Below the pieces are notes generated by a model. The model had not been told where the DNA came from, ran no database searches, and saw only the letters and a program-made list of their open reading frames with translations. From Zavarzinia compransoris (lineage in GTDB: Bacteria > Pseudomonadota > Alphaproteobacteria > Zavarziniales > Zavarziniaceae), in contig NZ_QGLF01000006.1 in NCBI RefSeq assembly GCF_003173055.1, positions 332 through 64,331 on the forward strand: a stretch of DNA of 64,000 nt, in the 5' to 3' direction. Position 1 is the first letter of the stretch. Each line of letters opens with the position of its first letter. Positions 37,606 to 46,325 of this stretch are shown here, one piece after another. A program made the translations under genes and the position numbers.

Positions 37606-38291
37606 GCGCCTCCCCCGCCCAGGCGGTAGCCGACGCCCCGCACGGTCTCGACCGTCAGGGCCTCGCCGGCGGCATCGGTCAGCTTGTGGCGCAGGTTGCT
37701 CATATGGACGTCCACGCTTCGGTCATAGGCCTGCCGGCGGCGGCCGAGCGCGCCTTCCGAAAGCTCGTCCTTGGTCGAGACCCGCGCCCCCGCCAGCAGC
37801 AGCATTTCAAGCAGGCGGAATTCGGTCACGGTGAGATCGAGCGGGTGGCCGCCCCAGGCGACCTGCCGGCGCCCCGGCGACAGGGACAGGCCGCCGAACA
37901 CCAGGCTGTCGTCCGCCCGCGCCCCCGGATCGCCGCCGCTTCGGCGCAGCACGGCGCGCAGGCGCGCCACCAGTTCGCGCGGGTAGCAGGGCTTCGGCAC
38001 GTAATCGTCCGCGCCCATCTCGAGGCCGGTGGCGCGGTCGATGTCGGCGCCCTTCGCCGTCAGCATGATCACCGGCACCCGGCTGCTTTCCCGGACCCGG
38101 CGCAAGACGTCGATACCGCCGAGGCGGGGCAGCATGACATCGAGCAGGACGGCGTCGTAGCGGCCGGACAGGGCGGCCTCCACCCCCGCCTCGCCGTTCA
38201 GGGCGATGGTGGTGGTGAAGCCTTCGCCGCCCAGATATTCGGTCAGCATGGCCGCCAATTCGGCATCGTCATCGATCAGCAGAATCTGCAC
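37602..38291 (-). CDS. OmpR/CpxR-type response regulator
   Basis: This 229-residue protein uses GTG 38291 with GGAGG five bases ahead. The frame is open to 38378, but the extra residues are not receiver-like. The receiver domain begins VQILLIDDDAELAAML (acidic pocket). The phosphoacceptor Asp is in DAVLLDVMLPRLGG, and the conserved Thr and Lys lie in VIMLTAKGAD and DDYVPKPCYPREL. The winged-helix output domain (~135-225) ends DRSVDVHMSNLRHKL...TVRGVGYRL, typical of OmpR. It is cytoplasmic and DNA-binding. Direct repeats at 38369-38399 between this gene and macA are candidate binding sites. Confidence 0.93.
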   Translation of the reverse strand: MQILLIDDDAELAAMLTEYLGGEGFTTTIALNGEAGVEAALSGRYDAVLLDVMLPRLGGIDVLRRVRESSRVPVIMLTAKGADIDRATGLEMGADDYVPKPCYPRELVARLRAVLRRSGGDPGARADDSLVFGGLSLSPGRRQVAWGGHPLDLTVTEFRLLEMLLLAGARVSTKDELSEGALGRRRQAYDRSVDVHMSNLRHKLTDAAGEALTVETVRGVGYRLGGGGA

Positions 38292-38368
38292 GCCGCCTCC
38301 AACCGCGACCGGCCCCGGCTTGATGGCCCGGTGCCAGAGCATACGGCTTCCCGATCCTCCGCAAGCGC

Positions 38369-38399
38369 CTTTCCACATTCTTTACACGGTCTTGCCGAA
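38369..38399 (+). promoter_or_regulatory. 11-bp-spaced direct repeats, candidate OmpR-family operator
   Basis: CTTTCCACA (38369-38377), CTTTACACG (38380-38388) and the weaker CTTGCCGAA (38391-38399) recur every 11 bp between the divergent response-regulator and macA-like genes. OmpR/CpxR/PhoB-type regulators bind head-to-tail half-sites about one helical turn apart, so this is the most likely site for the adjacent regulator. The match is by spacing and repetition, not to a known consensus. Confidence 0.5.
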
Positions 38400-38476
38400 G
38401 ACCTGACCCACGGCCTGCCGGCGGGGGCCTAGACTGCCTCCGTTCCGCCTCGTCGCGCTTCCTTCCGAGTCCGCTC

Positions 38477-39676
38477 ATGCCCTGGTCCCGCATTCTTCGC
38501 CTCGCCCTCCTCGTCGCCGTCGTCGGCGGCATCGGCTGGGGCATCAAGGCCCGGTATTTCCCAAGCGGGGACGCCGCCCCCCAATACCTGACCGCGACGG
38601 TAACGCGGAAGGACCTGGAGCAGGTGGTGCTGGCCACCGGGACGCTTGAAGCGGTGGAGCAGGTCAGCGTCGGCGCCCAGGTCTCCGGCCAGATCAAGTC
38701 GCTGAAGGTCGATTTCGGCGATGTCGTCGGCAAGGGCGACGTGATCGCCGAGATCGATTCGAAGACCCAGGAAAACAACCTGAAGAACGCCGAGGCGCAA
38801 CTGGCCAACGTGACGGCCCAGCGCGCCGCCAAGGTGGCGACCCTGAAGCAGGCCGAAGCCGCCTTCGCCCGCCAGAAGCGCATGCTGGCCCTGAACGCCG
38901 TCGCCCGCGAGGCCTATGAGGCGGCGGAGGCGATCCTCGGCGTTACCCGGGCGGAAATCGACGCGCTGGACGCCCAGATCGCCCAGGCCGGGATCGAGGT
39001 TTCGACCGCCGAGCTGAACCTCGGCTATACCAGGATCACCGCGCCGATCGACGGCACGGTGGTCGCCGTCGTGGTCCAGGAGGGCCAGACCGTCAACGCC
39101 AACCAGACGACGCCGACGATCGTGAAGCTCGCCCAGCTCGGGACCATGACCGTGAAGGCGGAGATTTCCGAGGCCGATATCGTCAATGTGGCGCCGGGCC
39201 AGGCGGTCTATTTCACCATCCTCGGCCGCCCGGACACGCGTTTCGAGGCGGTGCTGCGCGCGATCGAACCCGCCCCCACCGCGATCAATTCGGAATCGGG
39301 CACCACCTCGTCCTCCGCCGCGTCGGGCAGCAGCAGTTCGACCGCGATCTACTACAACGGCGCCTTCGACGTGCCGAACCCGGACGGCCTGCTGCGCATC
39401 GACATGACGGCCCAGGTTTCCATCGTGCTCGGCGCCGCCAAGGGCGCGCTGACCGTCCCCGCCTCCGCCCTCGGCCCCAGGACGGCGGACGGCCGCTACA
39501 CGGTCACCGTGGTCGAGGCCGACGGCCGGGTGGCCCCGCGCGAGATCCGCACCGGCATGGAAGATACGGTCGACGTCGAAGTCCTGGACGGCCTGCGGGA
39601 AGGCGAGAGGATCGTGCTCGGCGATACCGCCGCGGGCACCAGCACCCGCATGCGCATGCCGCGGATGGGCCTTTGA
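38477..39676 (+). CDS. macA: Periplasmic adaptor (MFP) subunit of MacAB-type efflux pump
   Basis: This 399-residue protein is anchored by an N-terminal helix (RILRLALLVAVVGGIGWGI) with the rest periplasmic. The lipoyl/barrel-sandwich halves are VLATGTLEAVEQVSVGAQVSGQIKSL and LGYTRITAPIDGTVVAVVVQEGQTVN, separated by a coiled-coil hairpin (~95-170). A beta-barrel and membrane-proximal domain follow, with a Ser-rich insertion near 275-292. It couples the MacB-type ABC transporter to an outer-membrane TolC-like channel, which is not in this window. The macB start lies 2 nt after its stop, so both are one transcript. It is divergent from the two-component system that probably regulates it. Confidence 0.9.
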   Translation: MPWSRILRLALLVAVVGGIGWGIKARYFPSGDAAPQYLTATVTRKDLEQVVLATGTLEAVEQVSVGAQVSGQIKSLKVDFGDVVGKGDVIAEIDSKTQENNLKNAEAQLANVTAQRAAKVATLKQAEAAFARQKRMLALNAVAREAYEAAEAILGVTRAEIDALDAQIAQAGIEVSTAELNLGYTRITAPIDGTVVAVVVQEGQTVNANQTTPTIVKLAQLGTMTVKAEISEADIVNVAPGQAVYFTILGRPDTRFEAVLRAIEPAPTAINSESGTTSSSAASGSSSSTAIYYNGAFDVPNPDGLLRIDMTAQVSIVLGAAKGALTVPASALGPRTADGRYTVTVVEADGRVAPREIRTGMEDTVDVEVLDGLREGERIVLGDTAAGTSTRMRMPRMGL

Positions 39677-39678
39677 CC

Positions 39679-41655
39679 ATGGCCGCGCCCCTGATCGAAA
39701 TCCGCGGCCTGCGGCGGAGCTTCGCCGCCGGGGAGGAGGAGATCACCGTCCTCAGGGATGTCGACCTCACCATCGAGCGCGGCGAGATGGTCGCCATCAT
39801 CGGCGCCTCGGGGTCGGGCAAATCGACCCTGATGAATATCCTCGGCTGCCTGGACCGGCCGACCGCCGGCACCTATCGCATCAACGGGCGCGAGACCTCC
39901 AGCCTGGATGCCGACGAACTCGCGCATCTGCGCCGGGAATATTTCGGCTTCATCTTCCAGCGCTATCACCTGCTGTCCGACCTCGACGCCGCCGGCAATG
40001 CCGAGGTGCCGGCGGTCTATGCCGGAACCTCGAGGGCGGCACGGCGGGAGCGCGCGGTCGCCCTCCTGAAGCGCCTCGGCCTCGGCGAGCGGCTGGGGCA
40101 CCGGCCGGGCCAATTGTCGGGTGGCCAGCAGCAGCGCGTCAGCGTGGCCCGCGCCCTGATGAACGGCGGCCAGGTGATCCTGGCGGACGAGCCGACCGGC
40201 GCCCTCGACCGCGCCAGCGGCCAGGACATGCTGAAGCTGCTGCGCGAATTGCACCAGCAGGGTCACACCGTGATCATCGTCACCCACGACATGGCGGTCG
40301 CCGAAATCGCGGACCGCCGGATCGAGATCAGTGACGGACAGATCGTCGGCGACTGGCGGCGTCCCCCCGCCCCGATCGCCGGCGCGGCGCGGGACGTATC
40401 CCCCCCCGATACGTCCCGCGCCACCCCGCCCGCCGCGCCGCGCCGCCTGTCCGGCGGCCTGGACCGCTTCGAGGAAGCCTTCCGCATGGCCCTGCGGGCC
40501 ATGGTGTCCCACAAGCTGCGCACCTTCCTGACCATGCTCGGGATCATCATCGGCATCGCCTCGGTGGTCTCGGTGGTGGCGCTGGGCGAAGGCTCGAAGC
40601 AGCGGATCCTGCAGGATATCAGCTCGATCGGCACCAATACGGTCGAGGTCTTCCCCGGCAAGGGCTTCGGCGACCGGGACAGCGCCAGGATCCAGACCCT
40701 GGTCGCCGCCGACGCGGAAGCCCTGGCGAAACAGCCCTTCGTCGACAGTGCGACGCCGTCGGTTTCCTCGACCATGGTGCTGCTCTGGCGCAACCAGGCG
40801 CTCTCGGTCTCGGTCAACGGCGTCGGCGACCAGTTCTTCCGGGTGAAGGGCTATGCTTTCGCCGCCGGGCGCGGCTTCGACGCGGCCGAGGTCCGGCGCA
40901 ATGCCCAGCTCGGCGTGATCGACAGCAATATGGTGAAAAAGCTCTTCCCCAACGGCGAGACTGCCCTGGGCGAGGTGATCATCGTCGGCAACGTGCCGGT
41001 CAGGATCGTCGGCGTGCTCGACCCGGTCCAGAGCAGTTTCGGCAGTTCGGATACGCTGAAGGTCTATATCCCCTATACTTCCGCACAGCACCGGATCCTG
41101 GGGCAGAGCTACCTGCAAAGCATTTCCGTCCGCATCGACGACAGCATCTCCAGCGATGCCGCCGAACAGGGCGTGATCCGCCTGCTGACACGGCGCCACG
41201 GCACCCAGGACTTCTTCATCGTCAACACCGACACGATCCGCCAGACCATCCAGCAGACGACCGAGACCATGACCGTGCTGATCTCCATGATCGCGGTGAT
41301 CGCCCTCGTCGTCGGCGGCATCGGGGTGATGAACATCATGCTGGTCTCGGTGACCGAGCGGACCAAGGAAATCGGCGTGCGCATGGCCGTCGGCGCCCGC
41401 CAGGGCGACATCATGCGCCAGTTCATGATCGAGGCGGTGGTGGTCTGCCTCGTCGGCGGCGTGCTCGGCATCGCGGCGGCGCTCGCCTTCGGTTACGTCT
41501 TCGGCTCGCTCTCGACCCAGTTCCGGCTGGTGTTCTCGGCGGACTCGATCGTCGCCGCGGTCGGCGTCTCGACCGTGATCGGCGTCGTCTTCGGTTTCCT
41601 GCCGGCCCGAAGCGCCGCCCGGTTGGACCCGGTCGACGCCCTGTCCCGCGAGTGA
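39679..41655 (+). CDS. macB: MacB-type ABC transporter (ATPase fused to permease)
   Basis: This is a 658-residue half transporter. Residues ~1-225 are the ATPase: Walker [11 protein letters not shown]-loop FIFQRYHLL, signature LSGGQQQRV, Walker [13 protein letters not shown], and the His-loop VTHD. After a Pro/Ala-rich linker (~230-260), four membrane helices occur: one at ~282-305 ([21 protein letters not shown]) and three C-terminal (~530-640), with a large periplasmic domain between. This is the MacB/LolCDE-like type VII architecture. With the adjacent MacA-like adaptor it should export a hydrophobic compound, peptide or lipid through a TolC-like channel. Substrate identity cannot be read from sequence; the pump could also serve in resistance. 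Confidence 0.92.
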   Translation: MAAPLIEIRGLRRSFAAGEEEITVLRDVDLTIERGEMVAIIGASGSGKSTLMNILGCLDRPTAGTYRINGRETSSLDADELAHLRREYFGFIFQRYHLLSDLDAAGNAEVPAVYAGTSRAARRERAVALLKRLGLGERLGHRPGQLSGGQQQRVSVARALMNGGQVILADEPTGALDRASGQDMLKLLRELHQQGHTVIIVTHDMAVAEIADRRIEISDGQIVGDWRRPPAPIAGAARDVSPPDTSRATPPAAPRRLSGGLDRFEEAFRMALRAMVSHKLRTFLTMLGIIIGIASVVSVVALGEGSKQRILQDISSIGTNTVEVFPGKGFGDRDSARIQTLVAADAEALAKQPFVDSATPSVSSTMVLLWRNQALSVSVNGVGDQFFRVKGYAFAAGRGFDAAEVRRNAQLGVIDSNMVKKLFPNGETALGEVIIVGNVPVRIVGVLDPVQSSFGSSDTLKVYIPYTSAQHRILGQSYLQSISVRIDDSISSDAAEQGVIRLLTRRHGTQDFFIVNTDTIRQTIQQTTETMTVLISMIAVIALVVGGIGVMNIMLVSVTERTKEIGVRMAVGARQGDIMRQFMIEAVVVCLVGGVLGIAAALAFGYVFGSLSTQFRLVFSADSIVAAVGVSTVIGVVFGFLPARSAARLDPVDALSRE

Positions 41656-41688
41656 CCCCGGTTGACGCCGGTGGTCGTCAGGGCCCGC

Positions 41689-42033
41689 TCATGGGGCAGG
41701 TGACCCCGGATCCCGCGCCCCGTCCGCCCCTTCCGGGACATAGACGAGGCGGCCGTCGGGCAGGCGATAGGTGACGCCGGCCTTCACGCCCTGGCCCTCG
41801 CCGATCTCGCCGGTCGATTCATAGCGGGTCAGGTCCTCGCCTTTCTTCACCGTGATGCGCATGTCGGCCCGGCCCGGGTTCTCGATCACCGTGACCTCCT
41901 GCGACGAAAAGGGATTGAGCGGGTTGCGCATGATGACGATCAGCAGGATGCCGATCAGCACCAGGAAGACATCGATCAGGTTGACGACGGAGAGCAGCGG
42001 ATCATCCGCCTCGTCATGGTCGAGAAAGCGCAT
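41689..42033 (-). CDS. DUF2149-family inner-membrane protein
   Basis: This 114-residue protein has one N-terminal membrane helix (NLIDVFLVLIGILLIVIM) preceded by DDPLLSVVNLID, and a periplasmic domain with VTVIENPGRADMRITVKKG and GVTYRLPDGRLVYVPEG. This is the DUF2149 pattern and resembles an ExbD-like topology: a short cytoplasmic start, one helix bearing an Asp, then a periplasmic part. It overlaps the preceding channel gene by 1 nt and is the last gene of the receptor/CobN-like operon. It probably forms the ExbD-like partner of that channel in energising uptake. DUF2149 is typically found beside CobN-like and MotA/ExbB genes. Confidence 0.85.
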   Translation of the reverse strand: MRFLDHDEADDPLLSVVNLIDVFLVLIGILLIVIMRNPLNPFSSQEVTVIENPGRADMRITVKKGEDLTRYESTGEIGEGQGVKAGVTYRLPDGRLVYVPEGADGARDPGSPAP

Positions 42034-42497
42034 CAGGCCGTCCTTTCCCGCTCGATCGCGCGCAAGTCCTCGAGCAGCCAGCGCCGCCGCACGGTGAGCA
42101 CGGCAAAGGCGATGCTGGCGGCGACCAGGGCCAGGATGACGGCGGAAAAGGCGACCGCCATCTGTTCCCCCATCTTCGCCGCGTCGTTGCGGCCAAGCGC
42201 CAGCAGGGCCGGCCCCATGGGGATCATGGTCGCGACAAGGCCCAGCATGGGCGTGGACCGGGCGACGATGCGCAGCACTTCCAGCCGCCGCATGATCCGG
42301 AGTTCGAGATCGTCGCTCGCAAGGGTGCGAAGCGCCGCCAGGCGGGAGCGGTGGCGCCCGCGCCGCCGCTGCCCCCCCTCCACCAGGAAGGCGCCGAGGG
42401 CGAAGAAGGCATAGACGAGCGACAGCACGATCAGGGCCAGCACCGGCAGCAGGAACAGGCCCGCGACCTCGCCCAGCAATTGTTCGAAGGATGGCAT
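42033..42497 (-). CDS. MotA/TolQ/ExbB-type proton channel protein
   Basis: This 154-residue inner-membrane protein has three helices: FLLPVLALIVLSLVYAFFALGAFLVEG (~15-40), the conserved ExbB/TolQ segment RIVARSTPMLGLVATMIPMGPALLAL (~75-100), and MAVAFSAVILALVAASIAFAVLTV (~115-138). The P-x-x-G-L-x-x-T pattern in the second helix is the proton-channel hallmark. It lies 7 nt after the CobN-like gene and overlaps the DUF2149 gene by 1 nt. It is smaller than classic ExbB (~240) but typical for this operon type. It is predicted to convert proton motive force for the TonB receptor or for the CobN-like protein. Confidence 0.87.
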   Translation of the reverse strand: MPSFEQLLGEVAGLFLLPVLALIVLSLVYAFFALGAFLVEGGQRRRGRHRSRLAALRTLASDDLELRIMRRLEVLRIVARSTPMLGLVATMIPMGPALLALGRNDAAKMGEQMAVAFSAVILALVAASIAFAVLTVRRRWLLEDLRAIERERTA

Positions 42498-42504
42498 CGG
42501 TTAC

Positions 42505-45500
42505 TCACGATTGGAAAACACGCGCCTGGGCGATCGCCCCGGCGCCGACGGCAAGAAGGATGAAGGCCAGCGCCCCGAAACGGACCCAGGGCCAGTCCCC
42601 GGCCGGCGGGGGCGGCGGCACCGGGGCCATGACCTGCCCGCTGACCGCCTCGCCCCCGCCCGGTGCCGGGGCCGGGGCCGGGGCGGCAGCCCCGAGGCCG
42701 AAGCCGGCCAGGAGGCTGCGGGCGTAATCCCGCGCGGTGCGGCTGCCGGCGGTGACCGCGGGCTCGCCGGTCAATTCGGCGAAGCGGGCGGCCAGGGTGG
42801 CGCGGGTCTCGTCCGGGGCATCCCAGTAACCCTTGCGGATCGCCTCCAGCATCCGTTCCATCACCTGGGCCTGGGCATCCGGGTTATGGCTGCGGAACCA
42901 TTGGTCGAGGCCGAGAGCGCGGGCATCCCGGACATAGGTTTCGTAAAGCGCCTGCCACTGGTCGGCCCGGATGGTTTCGGGCGCGGTCACCTGCCAGCCG
43001 AAGACAGTGTTGGCGACCTTCACCAGTTCCACCGTTCCGGCATAGCCTTCCGCCTGCATGGCCTTGATCCATTCGGGGTTCAGGTAGCGGCCGCGCAATT
43101 CATCGGCGATGAAGCGGGCGGCGGTGGTCAGGCTGCCCTGCCCCTGGCGGAGATCGGCGACATAGAGATCCGGCGTCGCCCCGTCGAGATGGCGGACGGC
43201 AAGGCCAAGCCCGCCCAGATATTCGAAGGGATGATCGGTGGAGATCAGGCCGTGCAGGGTGGATGAACGGGCCAGCACCGCCCCCTCCACCCCGCGCAGT
43301 TGGTCGGCGAAAAGATTGACCTCGCCCCCGGCGATACCCCAGAGATCCCCCGCACCATAGCCATATTGCAGGTTGTCCAGGAAGCGTTGGGCCAGCACGC
43401 CCTCGTCCGTCCAATGGTCGGAGGCGATCACCTCGTCCGGCAGGCCGCTGCCATAGGCACCGGGCGCGTTGCTGAAGATGCGCAGCGCGGCAAGGCGGGC
43501 CGCCCGGTCCGCCGGGACACCGGCGGCGATCAGGCGGGCACGGGTCGCCGCCGCATGGGCGAAGACCGGGTTGCCCGGCTCGTCCAGCAGCGCCAGCCGG
43601 TCGATCGCCGCCGCCAGCAGGCGCATGAAGCCGTCGAATTGGTCGCGGTAGACGCTGGTCACCTGGATGACCGCATCGACCCGGGGCCGGCCCAGTTCCG
43701 CCGCCGGCACGATCTCGATGGCGACCACGCGGCCGCCCCGGTCCCAGACCGGGCGGAGCCCCAGGGCATGCAGCACCTGGGCTTCCAGCACGCCGAGGTG
43801 GCGCATCGCCTCCGACGACCAGAGGGAGAAGGCGAGCTTGGCCGGCATGGCCCCGCCGTGCCCCGCGCGGTGGCGCTCCAGCAGTTCGGCAAAGGCGGCA
43901 CCGCCGGCAGCGAAGGCGGCGGGCGTCGGGATCTTGTCCGGCTCGAAACCGTAAAGGTTGCGGCCGGCGGCAAGATCCGGGTTGCGCACCGGATCGCCCC
44001 CCGGCCCCGGCCGCACGAAGCCGCCGGCAAGGCCATGCAACAGGGCTTCCAGCTCCCCCGGCTCGGCGAGAAGGCGATCCTGGGCGATGGCCCGGCGCAC
44101 CAGGGCGCGCCGGGTCTCGTCGGGAATATCGTCCGGGTTTTCGCCGTCGCGGAGATAGCGGCGCAGCCAGCGCGCGGCCCCGGAGTCGAGCAGGGCTGTG
44201 CCTTCCACCCGCGCCTCCGCCGGGTCCTCGCCCGCCGCCGCCAGGAGATCGTCGCCCAATTGCTGCATGACCGTCAGCAACCGGTGATCGGGGTCGGCGG
44301 CGATGCCGAAACGATGCAGGCCAAGGGGCATCGCCTGCCCGGCGACATGGTGCAGATGATCGTGCAGCAAGGCGAGAAAGCCCGGCACATCCGCCTCGAT
44401 CGCCGCCCGGTCAAGGCCGAGGTCGGCGGCGATGCCGGACGACAGGGCGGCCTCGACCAGGCGGGCCCGGGTGGCGTCGCGCACCGGGCCGTCCTCGGCC
44501 AGTTCATGCTCGTGGATCAGGCTGTGCAGGTCGCGCAATTCGTCGTGCAGGCCGGCGGGGGCGAAGGACGGGGTCTGGTGGCTGACGGTCACCGCCCGGC
44601 CGCGCCGCCGGGCTTGCAGGGCCTCGCCCACATTGTCCTGGATATAGGGATAGAACACGGGCAGGTCGCCCAGGGCCAGGAAGGGATAATCGGTGGCGGC
44701 AAGGCCCCGGTCCTTGCCCGGTGTCCATTCCTGGGTGCCATGGGTGCCGAGATGGATGAGCGCATCCGCCCCCAGCCCCTCGCGCAGGTAAAGATAGGCC
44801 GCGAGGTAGAAATGGCCCGGCACCTGTTTCACGTCATGGGTGTGTTCCCCCGGCCGGGCGGCGCGCGGCGGCTGGGGCATGAGCGCAAGACGGCCGAGGC
44901 GCATCAGGGGCAGCACGAATTGCGCCTCGCCGTCGATCCGGCGGACGGCCCAATGATCCTCGGGCCGCGCCCCGGCCAGCAGGATGGCGAGACGGCTATC
45001 CTCGGGCAGGCGATCCAGCCAGGCCCGATATCGCGAAATGGGAAAGGTTACGGCCAGGCCCCGGGCGAGCAGATCGTCGAGTTCCGCCGGGCGATAGAGC
45101 GCGCCGAGCATGGCCTGCGCCCCCGCGACCAGCGCCGGTTCCGAGGTCGGCGGCACGTCGTAGCCGGCCCCGGCCAGGGCGCCGGCGATCGCCTCGATAC
45201 TGGCCGGGACATTGAGGTTGGAGGCGGAGAGATTCTTGTCCCCCGCCGGCGCGTTCCAGAACATCAGGGCGACGGTCTTTTCCGCCGCCGGCTTTCGCCG
45301 CAGGGCCGCGATCGTCGCCGCCCGCCCCAGCAGGAGATCGACCTGTTCCGGCAGGGCGACGATCTCGCCCCCGTCGAGCGCGCCGATCACCAGGGGATCG
45401 GACATGCCCCAGGCTTCAGGCACGGCCAGGAAGGGCGCCACCAGCCGCTGGTCGATGCCGCTGGCGGCCACGGCGTAATCGCCGGCATTGCCTTCGCGAT

Positions 45501-46323
45501 AGGTCAGGGTCTGGATCACCGGCCGGTCCAGGGCGATGAATTCCGCCTTTCGCGCCTCGGCGTTCTGCATGTGCCCGGCGTTGACGAAAATATCCGGCAG
45601 ATCGGACCCGAAGACGCGGGCGATGCCATCGGTGGCGCCCGCATCGAACCAGAAGACCAGGGGCATGATCCCCCTCGCCTCGGCCCGCGCGACGATCGTA
45701 TCGAGGAGGCGGGTCTGAAGGTCGGCGATCGTGCCGCCATGGACGGCAATGGCGATGCGCGGCGCCCCCGCCGGCCAGCGTTCCCGCCCCCAGGCGAGAT
45801 AGCTCGCCGCATCAAGGAACAAGGCATCGGCGGCGGGGTGGTAGAGCCCTTGCACCGGCATGGCGACCACGGCCGGCGCATCCGCCCCCGACAGGAAGGC
45901 GAACAGGGCGGCGAAATTGCCGCGCCCGCCGTTGGCGTAATAGGCGGCGATGCGCCGGGCGCGGTCGGGCGGCAGATGGCCGAAGGCCGGCGGCCCGCCG
46001 CCCACCTGCACCCAGGGGATCCGTGCCGTGTCCAGCCCCTCGCCCAGGCGGGCGGCGACCGTGGCGCGGTCGCCGGGGCGCGGCGTATCGACGATGACGA
46101 GGCCGGCCCCGGCCAGCCATGCCGCCGGCGCCCCCTCCGCCTTGGTGACGTCGAGATGGGCGATCTCGATCCCCGCCCCTTGCGCCAGCGGGCGCAGGGC
46201 CTCCACCTTGCCGGGAAGGACGAAATCATTGCTGACGATCAGAAGGCGCAAGGGTTGCGCCGCCGCCGGCACCGCGAAGAACAGCGCCGCCAGGACCGGC
46301 AGCAGGCGAAGGATCGCCCCCAT
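42505..46323 (-). CDS. Exported, membrane-anchored CobN-like protein
   Basis: This 1272-residue protein starts at ATG 46323, 2 nt after the receptor stop. The frame is open a further 313 codons upstream, but that sequence is antisense to the receptor gene. It has an N-terminal signal peptide (LLPVLAALFFAVPAAAQ) and a C-terminal Pro-rich linker plus helix (FGALAFILLAVGAGAI), so most of the protein should be periplasmic. The core is CobN/BchH-like: LIHLGTHGTQEWTPGK, YPFLALGDLPVFYPYIQDNVGE, YGAGDLWGI, WQVTAPETI. True cobaltochelatase CobN is cytoplasmic and works with CobS and CobT, neither of which is here. In this setting a metal-handling or dechelating role in zinc, heme or metallophore uptake is more likely than B12 synthesis. 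Confidence 0.88.
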   Translation of the reverse strand: MGAILRLLPVLAALFFAVPAAAQPLRLLIVSNDFVLPGKVEALRPLAQGAGIEIAHLDVTKAEGAPAAWLAGAGLVIVDTPRPGDRATVAARLGEGLDTARIPWVQVGGGPPAFGHLPPDRARRIAAYYANGGRGNFAALFAFLSGADAPAVVAMPVQGLYHPAADALFLDAASYLAWGRERWPAGAPRIAIAVHGGTIADLQTRLLDTIVARAEARGIMPLVFWFDAGATDGIARVFGSDLPDIFVNAGHMQNAEARKAEFIALDRPVIQTLTYREGNAGDYAVAASGIDQRLVAPFLAVPEAWGMSDPLVIGALDGGEIVALPEQVDLLLGRAATIAALRRKPAAEKTVALMFWNAPAGDKNLSASNLNVPASIEAIAGALAGAGYDVPPTSEPALVAGAQAMLGALYRPAELDDLLARGLAVTFPISRYRAWLDRLPEDSRLAILLAGARPEDHWAVRRIDGEAQFVLPLMRLGRLALMPQPPRAARPGEHTHDVKQVPGHFYLAAYLYLREGLGADALIHLGTHGTQEWTPGKDRGLAATDYPFLALGDLPVFYPYIQDNVGEALQARRRGRAVTVSHQTPSFAPAGLHDELRDLHSLIHEHELAEDGPVRDATRARLVEAALSSGIAADLGLDRAAIEADVPGFLALLHDHLHHVAGQAMPLGLHRFGIAADPDHRLLTVMQQLGDDLLAAAGEDPAEARVEGTALLDSGAARWLRRYLRDGENPDDIPDETRRALVRRAIAQDRLLAEPGELEALLHGLAGGFVRPGPGGDPVRNPDLAAGRNLYGFEPDKIPTPAAFAAGGAAFAELLERHRAGHGGAMPAKLAFSLWSSEAMRHLGVLEAQVLHALGLRPVWDRGGRVVAIEIVPAAELGRPRVDAVIQVTSVYRDQFDGFMRLLAAAIDRLALLDEPGNPVFAHAAATRARLIAAGVPADRAARLAALRIFSNAPGAYGSGLPDEVIASDHWTDEGVLAQRFLDNLQYGYGAGDLWGIAGGEVNLFADQLRGVEGAVLARSSTLHGLISTDHPFEYLGGLGLAVRHLDGATPDLYVADLRQGQGSLTTAARFIADELRGRYLNPEWIKAMQAEGYAGTVELVKVANTVFGWQVTAPETIRADQWQALYETYVRDARALGLDQWFRSHNPDAQAQVMERMLEAIRKGYWDAPDETRATLAARFAELTGEPAVTAGSRTARDYARSLLAGFGLGAAAPAPAPAPGGGEAVSGQVMAPVPPPPPAGDWPWVRFGALAFILLAVGAGAIAQARVFQS

Positions 46324-46325
46324 GA

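Noticed and set aside
41656-41688. Possible terminator between macB and the DUF2149 gene
   Set aside because: The 33-bp convergent gap lacks a stable hairpin with T-run.
42505-46323. Reading the CobN-like gene as cobaltochelatase of the aerobic B12 pathway
   Set aside because: It has a signal peptide and membrane anchor, no cobS/cobT or other cob genes are near, and the context is a TonB receptor with Zur-like boxes.
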